This document shows positions 1-8,223 of a DNA stretch of 64,000 nucleotides, piece after piece (within the stretch, counting starts at the first letter, position 1; the number at the start of each line of letters is the position of its first letter). This stretch comes from Falsiruegeria mediterranea M17 (GTDB lineage Bacteria; Pseudomonadota; Alphaproteobacteria; Rhodobacterales; Rhodobacteraceae): contig NZ_ONZG01000001.1 in the NCBI RefSeq assembly GCF_900302455.1, positions 496,001 to 560,000 of the forward strand, written 5' to 3'. Made by a program: the position numbers and the translations under genes. The notes below the pieces were generated by a model. That model did no database searches. It saw only the letters and a program-made list of their open reading frames with translations, and had not been told where the DNA came from.

Positions 1-268
1 GACCATAGGCCTTGGTGTCCATCTGCACCGGCATCCTGGACAGTTGTTGTGTGATAGACGGTTTCAGGCTTTTGCGACCGGGTTTCGTGTCGGCCTTTTG
101 ACCTACAAAAAACTCGGGCAGCGGGTCAAACAGCGTTTTGGCGGGTTTCGGTTTCGGCAACGAGGTCGCGTGGCTTTCCTCGACATGGGCAGGATTCAGG
201 CGGTCCGCCTTTTCAACGACCTTGTTCCACAGGTCGACCTCTTCTCGGGACAATCTACGTCGGGCCAT
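1..268 (-). CDS. Smr-domain protein, N-terminal part (runs off window start)
   Basis: The minus strand from the ATG at 268 reads in frame to the window edge (89 codons), starting MARRRLSREEVDLWNKV. This basic, charged N-terminus followed by a proline/lysine-rich linker resembles the leader of Smr-domain (MutS2 C-terminal-like nuclease) proteins that sit beside mltA in Rhodobacteraceae. The Smr domain itself would lie outside the window, so the assignment rests on the N-terminal look and the neighbour. The start overlaps the mltA stop by one base (TGATG), indicating translational coupling. It would be the last gene of a timA-mltA-smr operon. Family recognition is moderate; the reading frame is solid. 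Confidence 0.7.
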   Translation of the reverse strand, partial: MARRRLSREEVDLWNKVVEKADRLNPAHVEESHATSLPKPKPAKTLFDPLPEFFVGQKADTKPGRKSLKPSITQQLSRMPVQMDTKAYG

Positions 269-1320
269 CAGAACCCATCCGGCAACAAGGCATAGGCCCG
301 CTGAATGGGCAGCAACACCAGCATCCGGCCCGGATCGCGCAGTCGTCCTGCTGCCTGTCCCGCGGCGTCACCGGTACCAAAAAAGATGTCGGCTCGCTGC
401 GCGCCCTTGATGGCCGATCCGGTGTCCTGGGCAATCATCAAGCGGCGCAACTTACCCGCGCCGTCCTTTTCCACCCAGACCGGAGCCCCAAGCGGTGTAT
501 AAGCAGGATCAACTGCGATCGAGCGCATGGCCGTGACCGAGCGATTCATCGCGCCCAAGGGGCCATCGGCCGAGGATACCCGCCGAACCTCACGGAAAAA
601 AACGTAGCTTGGATTGTGAAACAGCAGTTCGACGCCGGCGGCAGGATTGCGCCGCACCCAGTTCTTGATCACCTGCGCACTGACTTGATGGGCGCTATAC
701 ACACCGCGCCGCACCAACTCGACCCCGATCGAGCGGTAGTTGTGCCCGTTGGCCCCACCATAACCCACCCGCAGTGTTGATCCGTTTGTCATACGGATAC
801 GTCCCGATCCCTGGATCTGCAAAAAGAACAGCTCAACCGGGTCATCGACCCAGGCGATCTCCAAGCCGCGGTTGTCCATCACGCCGCTGGTCAGGATCTC
901 GCGACGGCTCAACCAAGGATTCGACGCTTTTGCCTCGGGTGGCATTTTGTAGACGGGATAGCGAAATCGACTGGTCGGAACGCGGGACCCTTCAAGCTCG
1001 GGCTCGAAGTACCCGGTGAACAAACCGTCCTTGCCGTCCTGGATCAAAACCGGGCGAAAGAAGAGTTCAAAGAACGACCGAGCCGTTTCCCGTGAATGGG
1101 TCTGCGCCACAGCACAAAGCGACGTCCAATCGGGATCGTCGAAATCAATGCAGGTGTTAAGGAACGTGTCAAAGGCCGCAGTGTGATCATCTGCGGCCCA
1201 ACCATCCAAATCGTCAAAAGAGGTAACCGAATACGAAATATTCGACCCGTTGCCCGAAGCAAAGCCTGCTGCGGTCATAAAGGCACATGCCAGAAATACC
1301 GACCGCAGCGCCCCAATCAT
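268..1320 (-). CDS. mltA: Membrane-bound lytic murein transglycosylase A (MltA)
   Basis: Predicted periplasmic enzyme that cleaves the beta-1,4 bond between MurNAc and GlcNAc with 1,6-anhydro product formation. It has 350 residues with a hydrophobic export signal at about 1-22. The MltA domain includes FTGYFEPELEGS (about 100) and FLQIQGSGRI (about 165-175). The C-terminal 3D domain carries IAQDTGSAIKGAQRADIFFG, with aspartates at about 299 and 311; the second matches the catalytic aspartate of the family. There is no lipobox, so it is probably soluble periplasmic rather than a lipoprotein as in E. coli. The start overlaps the timA stop (ATGA) and its own stop touches the Smr gene, so the three are likely one operon. 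Confidence 0.93.
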   Translation of the reverse strand: MIGALRSVFLACAFMTAAGFASGNGSNISYSVTSFDDLDGWAADDHTAAFDTFLNTCIDFDDPDWTSLCAVAQTHSRETARSFFELFFRPVLIQDGKDGLFTGYFEPELEGSRVPTSRFRYPVYKMPPEAKASNPWLSRREILTSGVMDNRGLEIAWVDDPVELFFLQIQGSGRIRMTNGSTLRVGYGGANGHNYRSIGVELVRRGVYSAHQVSAQVIKNWVRRNPAAGVELLFHNPSYVFFREVRRVSSADGPLGAMNRSVTAMRSIAVDPAYTPLGAPVWVEKDGAGKLRRLMIAQDTGSAIKGAQRADIFFGTGDAAGQAAGRLRDPGRMLVLLPIQRAYALLPDGF

Positions 1321-1979
1321 GCGTCCGTTGCGACAAGCAGCCAGTTCGGATCATCGGTGCCCATCGTGCGCGCAAAGGTCCACGTATCCTTTTGGCGTTT
1401 GACGGTGTTTGCGTTGCCTTCGATGATGTCGCCGCCACGATCGCGCACGACCGAGGTCAGCTCGCCAACGAAACGCATCGTAATCTCGGCCAGTTGGGTG
1501 TCCTTGTCGAACTTGGCGTCCACCAGTGTCGTTTCACGAACCCCGATGAACTCGGCCTCAATCTTCAGGCCCTGATCTTCGCGATCAGCAACGACGCTGA
1601 CAAAGGTTTCAAACACATCTTCGGCTAGGAACGGCTGGATGTCGTTCAGATCACCCCGTTCGAACCCCATCACGATCATCTCGTAGGCACCACGCGAGCC
1701 TTGGACGAAATCGCTGACCGAAAATCCGGGTTCGATCCGCTTCATTGCGGTCAATTGCTGCGCTTGCGGGCCATCTTCGGCCACGTGATCTGTGATGTCC
1801 CGATCCGGGCCGCCTTCGATCACTTCGAAGTCGCGCGCCGTGCGATCATTGGGCTGTTGTGGCACGGGTGGTTTTTCGAAACCTTCACGCGTACCCAGAA
1901 CGCTGCGCAAACGCAAAATGAGAAATATGGCGATGCCGGCCAATACCAATAGCTGGATCATGGGTGATGAAGAATCCAT
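1317..1979 (-). CDS. Tim44/TimA family membrane-anchored protein
   Basis: A 220-residue protein with one N-terminal transmembrane segment (IQLLVLAGIAIFLILRL, about 8-25), a charged linker, and a C-terminal Tim44-like domain (about 75-220) containing GAYEMIVMGFERGD and FLAEDVFETFV. Bacterial members (TimA) are relatives of the mitochondrial import component Tim44; their role in alphaproteobacteria is not well defined. The start at 1979 is preceded by GAGGACGAA. It is the first gene of a minus-strand group with mltA and is divergent from fxsA; the 108-base gap should hold both promoters. The family call is firm, the function is not. Confidence 0.85.
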   Translation of the reverse strand: MDSSSPMIQLLVLAGIAIFLILRLRSVLGTREGFEKPPVPQQPNDRTARDFEVIEGGPDRDITDHVAEDGPQAQQLTAMKRIEPGFSVSDFVQGSRGAYEMIVMGFERGDLNDIQPFLAEDVFETFVSVVADREDQGLKIEAEFIGVRETTLVDAKFDKDTQLAEITMRFVGELTSVVRDRGGDIIEGNANTVKRQKDTWTFARTMGTDDPNWLLVATDA

Positions 1980-2087
1980 TTCGTCCTCGTTTCAGGCAAG
2001 AGGCTTTGTAAGCAAGGCCTCAGGCCACTATGTAGGGGACAGGACGGTGCAAGTCCACCGTTCTGCCCTTACGAAAGGATAACCTAA

Positions 2088-2621
2088 ATGTACCTGTTTC
2101 TGGCCTTTTTGCTGGTTCCGATCATCGAAATCGCCTTGTTCATCCAGGTTGGCGGCCTAATTGGGCTATGGTCAACGCTTGCAATTGTCGTGCTGACGGC
2201 CGTGTTGGGAACCTGGTTGGTGCGGACACAAGGTCGCATGGCGATGGGACAGCTGCAGCAGGCTTTTTCTACCTTGGACGACCCAACCGAACCGCTGGCC
2301 CATGGCGCGATGATCCTGTTTTCTGGCGCATTGCTTCTGACCCCTGGCTTTTTCACCGATGCAGTCGGCTTTGCCTTGCTGGTTCCTGGCGTTCGGGTGG
2401 CGGTGTTCCGGTACCTGCGGTCAAAAGTGACAGTATCAAGTTTTCAGATGGGCGGTGATCCACGGTTCCAGAATATGCATTCCGGCTTTGATCCCAGACG
2501 CGGCGCGCAAAACTCCGGAGGCCCCGGCGACGTCATCGACGGCGAATACGAAGAGGTCGGCAAACCACGCGACCCCAACGCACCGCCATCGGGTTGGGTC
2601 GAAGGACCGGACCGCCATTGA
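2088..2621 (+). CDS. fxsA: FxsA family membrane protein
   Basis: A 177-residue protein with the FxsA domain at about 1-130: an N-terminal membrane helix (LFLAFLLVPIIEIALFIQVG), a second helix (STLAIVVLTAVLGTWLVR), and the LTPGFFTDAVGFALLVP motif near 85-101. The C-terminus is polar and disordered. E. coli FxsA (suppressor of F exclusion of phage T7) is a cytoplasmic membrane protein of uncertain general role. The ATG at 2088 has AAAGGATAACCTAA upstream. It lies divergent from timA and 56 bases before secB on the same strand, a conserved arrangement in this group. The family is clear. Confidence 0.9.
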   Translation: MYLFLAFLLVPIIEIALFIQVGGLIGLWSTLAIVVLTAVLGTWLVRTQGRMAMGQLQQAFSTLDDPTEPLAHGAMILFSGALLLTPGFFTDAVGFALLVPGVRVAVFRYLRSKVTVSSFQMGGDPRFQNMHSGFDPRRGAQNSGGPGDVIDGEYEEVGKPRDPNAPPSGWVEGPDRH

Positions 2622-2677
2622 GGTGATCGGGGCAAGCTGTTAAGCAATGGCAAATTTGATTTTTACGGAGTTTAACC

Positions 2678-3178
2678 ATGGCTGAAAACGAAGCCGCCGA
2701 AGGCGCACAGCAGCAGCAACCGCCGCAAGTCCAGATGCGCGTCCTGGGACAGTTCATCCGCGATCTGTCGTTTGAAAACGTGATGGCCCAAAAGGGTGCA
2801 TCAGGCGACGTGCAGCCTGATGTGAACGTTCAGGTGAACCTGGATGCCAAGAAGCGTTCGACCGATCACCAGTACGAAGTGGCGATCAAACTGAACATTG
2901 AATCCAAGGCAAAAGAACTGGGCGAGACCCTGTTCGTATTCGAGATCGATTACTGCGGCATCTTCCACGTCGAAGGCGTGGCCGAGGATCAGCTGCATCC
3001 CTTCCTGCTGATCGAATGCCCCCGTATGCTGTTCCCGTTCCTGCGCCGCATCGTCAGCGATGTGACCCGCGATGGTGGCTATCCGCCGCTAAACCTGGAC
3101 AACATCGACTTTGTTGCGCTCTATCGCAACGAACTGGCGCGCCTGCAGGCCGCACAGCAGCAGCAAGCTGACGCGTAA
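2678..3178 (+). CDS. secB: Protein-export chaperone SecB
   Basis: SecB is a cytosolic tetrameric chaperone that keeps preproteins unfolded and passes them to SecA. The 166 residues include the expected core: VLGQFIRDLSFEN at about 25, the strand-rich middle VQVNLDAKKRSTDHQYEVAIKLNIES in the known register, and HPFLLIECPRMLFPFLRRIV (about 107-126), with PPLNLDNIDFVALY after it. The N-terminal EGAQQQQPPQ and C-terminal AAQQQQADA tails are glutamine-rich. Start at 2678 has GGAG at 2667. It is followed by a symmetric hairpin shared with the convergent dnaQ. Confidence 0.97.
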   Translation: MAENEAAEGAQQQQPPQVQMRVLGQFIRDLSFENVMAQKGASGDVQPDVNVQVNLDAKKRSTDHQYEVAIKLNIESKAKELGETLFVFEIDYCGIFHVEGVAEDQLHPFLLIECPRMLFPFLRRIVSDVTRDGGYPPLNLDNIDFVALYRNELARLQAAQQQQADA

Positions 3179-3188
3179 GCAATCGTTT

Positions 3189-3220
3189 AACGCGCTTGGG
3201 GCCGGCCCTCAGGCGCGTTT
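3189..3220. terminator. Bidirectional hairpin between secB and dnaQ
   Basis: AACGCGC at 3189-3195 pairs perfectly with GCGCGTT at 3213-3219; the loop contains the further self-complementary GGGCCGGCCC. It sits between the convergent ends of secB (3178) and dnaQ (3209) and overlaps the dnaQ stop codon. There is only a short T run, so it may be a weak or bidirectional terminator. Confidence 0.55.
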
Positions 3221-3934
3221 CCACATCGCATCATCCCCCAGTTTATCGACAAAGGCCTGATGGGCCTCTTGTTCCTCGGTCGTCACGCGCGAGGGTAGGG
3301 GATTAGGCCGTGCAGTTGGGCGCCAATCGTCAGCGACAGCTCCACCCGAACCGCCTTGGACTTGCGACAGACCAAAGTCAGGCTGTTTGCCGCCGATCAG
3401 TTCCAGATAGACCTCTGCCAGGATTTCACTATCGAGCAAAGCGCCGTGCAGCGTCCGGTTTGTATTGTCGATGCCAAAGCGGCGGCAAAGCGCGTCCAGC
3501 GAGGCCGGCGAGCCAGGGAATTTCTTGCGTGCAATGGCCAGCGTGTCGAGCGCTTGCTCCCACGGGATTTCCGGCAGACCCATCCAGCGCAGCTCGGCAT
3601 TCAGGAATTTGATGTCAAAGGCTGCATTGTGGATCACCAGTTTGGAATCGCCAATGAAATCGCGAAACGCCTGACCGACCTTGGCAAACACCGGCTTATC
3701 CCGCAACGTCACCGCGCCGGGGCCGGGCTGCTGTGGGGATTCCAGAAGGTCAGGACCAATCCCATGCACACCAAAGGCCTCAAGCGGCATGGAGCGTTCG
3801 GGATTGATGTATTGATGATACGTCTCGCCCGTGGCCACGTGGTTCCACAGTTCGACCGCGCCGATTTCAACAATCCGGTCGCCGCTTTCGGGATCAAACC
3901 CGGTGGTTTCCGTATCCAGAACGATTTCACGCAT
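3209..3934 (-). CDS. dnaQ: DNA polymerase III epsilon subunit (3'-5' proofreading exonuclease)
   Basis: The 241-residue protein carries the three DEDDh exonuclease motifs: ExoI LDTETTGFDP (about 6-15), ExoII HNAAFDIKFLN (about 100-110), and ExoIII with HGALLDSEILAEVY (about 159-172), where the H and D are the catalytic pair. It proofreads for the replicative polymerase. The C-terminal tail (about 185-241) is the likely alpha-subunit binding region. It is the last gene of the maf-aroE-coaE-dnaQ run, its start overlapping the coaE stop (3927-3934). Placing the proofreading subunit next to the replication origin is common in this family. Confidence 0.95.
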   Translation of the reverse strand: MREIVLDTETTGFDPESGDRIVEIGAVELWNHVATGETYHQYINPERSMPLEAFGVHGIGPDLLESPQQPGPGAVTLRDKPVFAKVGQAFRDFIGDSKLVIHNAAFDIKFLNAELRWMGLPEIPWEQALDTLAIARKKFPGSPASLDALCRRFGIDNTNRTLHGALLDSEILAEVYLELIGGKQPDFGLSQVQGGSGGAVADDWRPTARPNPLPSRVTTEEQEAHQAFVDKLGDDAMWKRA

Positions 3935-4520
3935 CGTCTAACCCTGCTCTGATTTGCTCTACCACAGCCTGCACCTGTTGGCGTGCGTGGTCCAGCGTGT
4001 CGGTCACGATCACAAAATCGGATCGCTCACATTTCTCGTCATTCGGCATTTGTTTGGCGCGGATCTGCTGGAATTGTTCCAAGCTCATGGTACCGCGCGC
4101 CAGGACACGTTCTTGCTGTACCTCGGCCGAGACCGAGACGCATGCCACCGCATCCATCGCCGCGTTGCCGCCGGTTTCAAACATCAAAGGCACATCGAAC
4201 ACCAGGATGTCGGCATCTGCTTCAGCTTTGAACTGTTCTCGGTCCTCGCCAACCAGCGGATGCACGATCTGTTCGATCTGTTTCAACGCCGTTGGATCGG
4301 CCTGAATGACCCCGCGCAACGCATCGCGACTGACGGCACCATCAACTATAGCATCCGGAAAGGCAGCTTGCATCGGGGCGACCGCAGAACCGCCGGGCGC
4401 ATAAAGTCGATGAACCGCAGCATCCGCATCCCAAACGGCGCAGCCCATTTCAGCAAACAGCTTGGCCGTTGTGCTTTTTCCCATACCGATAGAGCCGGTG
4501 AGCCCCAAGAGAAAGCTCAT
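3927..4520 (-). CDS. coaE: Dephospho-CoA kinase
   Basis: Catalyses the last step of coenzyme A synthesis, the ATP-dependent phosphorylation of the 3'-OH of dephospho-CoA. With the ATG at 4520 the protein has 197 residues and begins MSFLLGLTGSIGMGKSTTAK, which contains the P-loop GSIGMGKS. VWDADAAVHRLY, RDALRGVI, EQIVHPLV and VFDVPLMFETG follow in the order normal for CoaE. An upstream in-frame ATG at 4574 lies inside aroE and would add a non-conserved tail; the 4520 start overlaps the aroE stop by four bases (ATGA), the same coupling used through this operon. Confidence 0.95.
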   Translation of the reverse strand: MSFLLGLTGSIGMGKSTTAKLFAEMGCAVWDADAAVHRLYAPGGSAVAPMQAAFPDAIVDGAVSRDALRGVIQADPTALKQIEQIVHPLVGEDREQFKAEADADILVFDVPLMFETGGNAAMDAVACVSVSAEVQQERVLARGTMSLEQFQQIRAKQMPNDEKCERSDFVIVTDTLDHARQQVQAVVEQIRAGLDDA

Positions 4521-5350
4521 CTTAGGGCTGCCGCGCGGGTGGCGCTGTCGACCGTGGGCCTTTCGCCAAACCAACGCTCAAAGCCAGGTACGGCCTGATG
4601 GAGCAACATTCCGAGACCGTCGACCGTGGTGCATCCCGCTTCTTCTGCAGTGAGCAGCAGTTTGGTTTTTAGCGGGGCGTAGACCAAATCGGTCACAACA
4701 GTCGAAGGTTTCAGCCCATCCATGGGCACGCGCAGTTCAGAATGGCCAACCATGCCAAGCGATGTTGTGTTCACCACCAGATCTGCATTCTCAACTACAT
4801 TGCCGGCCTGGACCCAATCGATGACCTGCACCCGCTTGCCGAAATCATCGCGCAGCTTTTCGGCACGGACACGTGTGCGGTTGGACAGAAAAACTTCGGG
4901 CACGCCGGCCTCGAGCAGGGCCGAAATCACGGCGCGCGCTGCACCACCAGCCCCAAGTATCAGGGCCGGGCCGGCCTTTGCGTCCCAATCGGGGGCGCCG
5001 CTGTGCAAGTTCTCCATGAATCCGTAGCCATCAGTGTTGTCGGCGTGAATCTTGCCGTCTTCGCGGAAGATCAGCGTGTTCGCCGCGCCGATCAGTGTCG
5101 CGCGATCCGTAATCTGATCGGCGATCGCCATCACCGCCTCTTTATGTGGGACCGTCACGTTGACGCCCACAAAGCCGGCCTTGGGCAAGGTACGCAGAAC
5201 CGTTTCCAGATCCTGGGGGGCCACGTCCATCGGGACGTAGTGCCCGGCGATGCCGTAGGTTTTGAGCCAATGCCCGTGCAATCGAGGGGATTTGGAATGC
5301 GCAACCGGGTGTCCGATCACCCCAGCCAAAGGAATACGTGTGTTCGTCAT
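4517..5350 (-). CDS. aroE: Shikimate dehydrogenase
   Basis: NADP-dependent reduction of 3-dehydroshikimate to shikimate in aromatic amino-acid synthesis. The 277 residues include the substrate site GHPVAHSKSPRLHGHWL (about 13-29), NVTVPHKEAVM (about 64-74) with the catalytic lysine, ANTLIF, NTDGYGF, and the nucleotide-binding loop ILGAGGAARAVI (about 131-142) followed by SNRTRVRAEKL. The C-terminal DGLGMLLHQAVPGFERWFG is typical. The start at 5350 overlaps the maf stop (ATGA), and its stop overlaps coaE. Confidence 0.96.
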   Translation of the reverse strand: MTNTRIPLAGVIGHPVAHSKSPRLHGHWLKTYGIAGHYVPMDVAPQDLETVLRTLPKAGFVGVNVTVPHKEAVMAIADQITDRATLIGAANTLIFREDGKIHADNTDGYGFMENLHSGAPDWDAKAGPALILGAGGAARAVISALLEAGVPEVFLSNRTRVRAEKLRDDFGKRVQVIDWVQAGNVVENADLVVNTTSLGMVGHSELRVPMDGLKPSTVVTDLVYAPLKTKLLLTAEEAGCTTVDGLGMLLHQAVPGFERWFGERPTVDSATRAAALR

Positions 5351-5946
5351 TGTTCGATCACCCCCCGCAACGTCAGGAAATTGAGCAGCTCTAACAGGGG
5401 CATACCCAAAACGTTAAAATAGTCCCCGTCAATGGTTGTGAACAAGCGTACACCCTCTTCTTCGAGTTTGTAGGCCCCAACCGCATGGCGAATACTGTCC
5501 CAGTTCCGATCGACATAAGAGCGCAGATAGGTGTCCGAGCTCACCCGCATCCGTAGGCGGACCTGGCCAACTTGGCGCCAGATTGGTTCGCCGTTTTCAT
5601 AGATAACCGCAGCCGACAGCAGCATGTGCCGCTGTCCACGCATCGCCTTGAGCTGATCAAAGGCCTGCTCTGGTGTGGCCGGCTTGGACAAAAGCTGCCC
5701 CTGAAAATCCAGAACCTGGTCACAGCCCAGAACCATCGCACCGGGCGTTTTCAGGCTGATCTTGCGCGCCTTGAGTTCGGCCAAGGCGTCGGCAATGTCG
5801 CGGGGTGTGGCCTCTTCCGCAATCAGTGCATTTTTAACAGTTTCTTCATCAACACGGGGCACATTAACCTCAAACGGGACACCTGCGTTGCGCAGCAGTT
5901 GCGCCCGAATGGTTGAGCCAGAGGCTAGAACGATGGGGACAGTCAT
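5347..5946 (-). CDS. Maf family nucleotide pyrophosphatase
   Basis: The start at 5946 gives 199 residues beginning MTVPIVLASGSTIRAQLLRN. Maf proteins hydrolyse non-canonical or modified nucleoside triphosphates and some affect division. The SxSxxR-type loop (ASGSTIRAQLL), FEVNVPRVDEE, AELKARKIS, GCDQVLDF and the C-terminal DYFNVLGMPLLELL are all present in order. An in-frame ATG at 6033 would extend into the putative origin with no conserved sequence, so I reject it. The perfect DnaA box at 5946-5954 abuts this start codon, so maf transcription and origin binding may interact. It is first in the maf-aroE-coaE-dnaQ operon. Confidence 0.92.
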   Translation of the reverse strand: MTVPIVLASGSTIRAQLLRNAGVPFEVNVPRVDEETVKNALIAEEATPRDIADALAELKARKISLKTPGAMVLGCDQVLDFQGQLLSKPATPEQAFDQLKAMRGQRHMLLSAAVIYENGEPIWRQVGQVRLRMRVSSDTYLRSYVDRNWDSIRHAVGAYKLEEEGVRLFTTIDGDYFNVLGMPLLELLNFLTLRGVIEQ

Positions 5947-5954
5947 GTGGATAA
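5946..5954 (-). promoter_or_regulatory. DnaA box (perfect consensus)
   Basis: TGTGGATAA on the plus strand is the exact reverse complement of TTATCCACA. It overlaps the first base of the maf start codon. Confidence 0.75.
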
Positions 5955-6090
5955 CCCCTTGGACAGGTCTTTGAGCGATTTCGGATGGTTTGTATGACTT
6001 TCCGCTTGCCACGCAACCCCCGGGGTTTCGCAAAAAACATCTCTGAGTCGTTCAAGTTGTATCCTTTCAGGACAAGGATAACTCGATTTC

Positions 6091-6099
6091 CGTGGATAA
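6091..6099 (-). promoter_or_regulatory. DnaA box, one mismatch
   Basis: CGTGGATAA corresponds to TTATCCACG, one base from the consensus TTATCCACA, in the same orientation as the box at 5946. Confidence 0.6.
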
Positions 6100-6126
6100 C
6101 CCGATCACCCCAAGTTACCCGCAGTA

Positions 6127-6135
6127 TTATCCCCA
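6127..6135 (+). promoter_or_regulatory. DnaA box, one mismatch
   Basis: TTATCCCCA differs from TTATCCACA at one position and is oriented opposite to the boxes at 5946 and 6091. Confidence 0.5.
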
Positions 6136-6187
6136 GGTTCTTTAAGTTAAATCATCATCAAGTATCTGTTTTAAAAAGATATTTGTT

Positions 6188-6234
6188 CCATGTGGGAAAA
6201 TCACCTATATGACCTGACGATGTTTCCCACATGG
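6188..6234. repeat. 12-bp perfect inverted repeat in the origin region
   Basis: CCATGTGGGAAA at 6188-6199 is the exact reverse complement of TTTCCCACATGG at 6223-6234, with a 23-base spacer. Each arm contains a degenerate DnaA-box-like TGTGGGAAA. The right arm also continues as TTTCCCACATGGGGAAA, itself nearly palindromic. Confidence 0.8.
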
Positions 6235-6257
6235 GGAAAACTGGCAGGACAGATGAG

Positions 6258-6266
6258 TTATCCACG
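6258..6266 (+). promoter_or_regulatory. DnaA box, one mismatch
   Basis: TTATCCACG is one base from the consensus, just upstream of a T/C-rich tract (6282-6322) that could act as an unwinding element. Confidence 0.6.
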
Positions 6267-6353
6267 AAAATCCGGCTCCCTACAAAAATCATCATCCTTT
6301 TTTCTTTCTTTCTTTTTTATTAGGTAAGCCCGAACCCGATCCGCGAGACGCAC

Positions 6354-6803
6354 ATGACCGATTTCCTGTTCACGATTTACCCATGGGTCAAATCCCTGCA
6401 CATCATGGCAGTCATCTCGTGGATGGCCGGTCTCTTCTATCTTCCTCGTTTGTTTGTGCATCATGTCGAGCAGGCTGAGAAAGTTCAGGGAGCGCCTGAA
6501 ATCTTTCTGATGATGCAAGAGAAGCTTCTGAAGATCATAATGCGACCGGCGATGATCGTGACCTGGGCCTGTGGTCTGATCATGGTGTTCACGCCTGGTA
6601 TCGTCGACTGGTCGTGGATCTGGCCCTGGACCAAGGGCGCATCGGTTCTGGCGATGACTTGGTTCCATCACTGGCTGCTTAAGCAGCACCGCAGCTTAGA
6701 GGAGGGGACCAATACCCTCTCAGGGCGCACGTACCGCCTCATGAATGAGGTTCCGACCGTTTTGATGGTGGTCATCGTGTTGTCGGTCATTTTGAAGTTC
6801 TGA
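6354..6803 (+). CDS. hemJ: Protoporphyrinogen IX oxidase HemJ
   Basis: HemJ oxidises protoporphyrinogen IX to protoporphyrin IX in heme synthesis and replaces HemG/HemY in many alphaproteobacteria. The 149 residues form about four membrane helices and include the conserved YPWVKSLHIMAVISWMAGLFYLPR region split across about 9-32, with His16 in KSLHIM, and later MTWFHHWLLKQH (about 101-112) with conserved histidines. Length matches the family. It is the first gene to the right of the candidate origin and is followed by rho after a 120-base gap; heme genes bordering the origin are typical for this class. Confidence 0.93.
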   Translation: MTDFLFTIYPWVKSLHIMAVISWMAGLFYLPRLFVHHVEQAEKVQGAPEIFLMMQEKLLKIIMRPAMIVTWACGLIMVFTPGIVDWSWIWPWTKGASVLAMTWFHHWLLKQHRSLEEGTNTLSGRTYRLMNEVPTVLMVVIVLSVILKF

Positions 6804-6923
6804 GGGTTGTTTGACTCCATTGCCCGGCGCCCCTATGTAGGGTGCAACTGACCCGTCCGGGTTATGTGTCTTCCGAATCCATATTCAATCCATGCCGCGC
6901 TTGCGGTCAAAGGGTGTTTGATC

Positions 6924-8195
6924 ATGTCTGCTGAATCCCTGTCGCTTGCCTATCTCAAGGCCAAGAGCCCCAAAGACCTGCTGTCGATGGCCGAAGAGCT
7001 TGAGATCGAAAACGCATCAACGATGCGCAAAGGCGAAATGATGTTCCAGATCCTGCGTGAACGCGCGGACGAGGGATGGGAGATTTCGGGCGATGGCGTG
7101 CTTGAGGTGCTGCAAGACGGCTTTGGTTTCCTGCGCTCGCCCGAGGCGAACTATTTGCCGGGTCCCGACGACATCTATGTCTCGCCCGAGATGATCCGCC
7201 AGCACAGTCTGCGCACCGGTGATACGATTGATGGTGTGATGAAGGCGCCGCTCGACAATGAGCGCTATTTTGCACTGACCAATGTCACCAAGATCAACTT
7301 TGAAGATCCGGAAAAAGCCAAACACAAAATTGCCTTCGACAACCTGACGCCTCTGTACCCTGATGAGCGTCTGAAGATGGAAGTCGAAGATCCGACCATC
7401 AAGGACCGCTCGGCGCGTGTCATCGACCTGGTGGCGCCGATTGGTAAAGGTCAGCGTTCGCTCATCGTGGCGCCGCCGCGGACCGGTAAAACCGTGATCC
7501 TGCAGAACATCGCCAACTCGATCGAAAAGAACCATCCCGAGTGCTATCTGATCGTGTTGCTGATCGACGAACGCCCCGAAGAAGTGACCGACATGCAGCG
7601 GTCAGTGAAAGGCGAGGTTGTGTCCTCTACCTTTGATGAACCTGCAACTCGTCACGTGGCTGTCTCCGAGATGGTGATCGAAAAGGCTAAACGCCTGGTC
7701 GAACATAAACGAGATGTTGTTATCCTTTTGGACTCTATCACAAGACTTGGTAGAGCTTTCAACACTGTTGTGCCTTCTTCGGGTAAAGTGCTTACAGGTG
7801 GTGTCGATGCAAACGCATTGCAGCGCCCAAAACGTTTCTTTGGTGCCGCACGGAATATCGAAGAGGGTGGTTCGCTGACCATCATCGCCACTGCGCTGAT
7901 CGATACCGGCTCGCGCATGGACGAAGTTATCTTTGAAGAATTTAAAGGTACGGGTAACTCGGAAATCGTTCTGGATCGCAAGATCGCCGATAAACGCGTC
8001 TTCCCTGCGATCGACATCCTCAAGTCTGGCACCCGGAAAGAAGATTTGTTGGTCGACAAGCTGGACCTTCAGAAAACCTTTGTCCTGCGCCGCATCTTGA
8101 ATCCGATGGGCACGACAGACGCGATCGAGTTCCTGTTGTCGAAGCTGAAGCAGACCAAGACAAACGGCGAATTCTTCGACTCGATGAACACCTGA
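6924..8195 (+). CDS. rho: Transcription termination factor Rho
   Basis: Hexameric RNA-dependent ATPase that terminates transcription. I chose the ATG at 6924 (423 residues, [20 protein letters not shown]) because the conserved N-terminal domain begins there and AAAGGGTG lies upstream; the earlier in-frame ATG at 6864 adds 20 unconserved residues. The RNA-binding cold-shock-like domain contains [17 protein letters not shown] (about 45-61), and the ATPase core has Walker [13 protein letters not shown] (about 172-183), [12 protein letters not shown] and [16 protein letters not shown] (Walker B). The order and length are normal. Confidence 0.97.
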   Translation: MSAESLSLAYLKAKSPKDLLSMAEELEIENASTMRKGEMMFQILRERADEGWEISGDGVLEVLQDGFGFLRSPEANYLPGPDDIYVSPEMIRQHSLRTGDTIDGVMKAPLDNERYFALTNVTKINFEDPEKAKHKIAFDNLTPLYPDERLKMEVEDPTIKDRSARVIDLVAPIGKGQRSLIVAPPRTGKTVILQNIANSIEKNHPECYLIVLLIDERPEEVTDMQRSVKGEVVSSTFDEPATRHVAVSEMVIEKAKRLVEHKRDVVILLDSITRLGRAFNTVVPSSGKVLTGGVDANALQRPKRFFGAARNIEEGGSLTIIATALIDTGSRMDEVIFEEFKGTGNSEIVLDRKIADKRVFPAIDILKSGTRKEDLLVDKLDLQKTFVLRRILNPMGTTDAIEFLLSKLKQTKTNGEFFDSMNT

Positions 8196-8223
8196 CACCG
8201 GTCTGAACAGCGAGGCCACTGGA

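Larger units (their letters stand above)
5940..6330. other. Candidate chromosomal replication origin (oriC)
   Basis: This is the one long gene-free stretch in the window. It contains a perfect DnaA box TGTGGATAA (5946-5954) and three one-mismatch boxes: CGTGGATAA (6091-6099), TTATCCCCA (6127-6135) and TTATCCACG (6258-6266). Between and after them are AT-rich tracts (about 6138-6190) and a T/C-rich tract (about 6282-6322) that could unwind. A 12-bp inverted repeat lies at 6188-6234. Genes to the left (maf to dnaQ) run left and genes to the right (hemJ to parB) run right, away from the gap. Alphaproteobacterial origins lie in this neighbourhood near hem and rho genes, and parAB/parS are close by. 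No CtrA-type TTAA-N7-TTAA site was seen. Confidence 0.8.
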
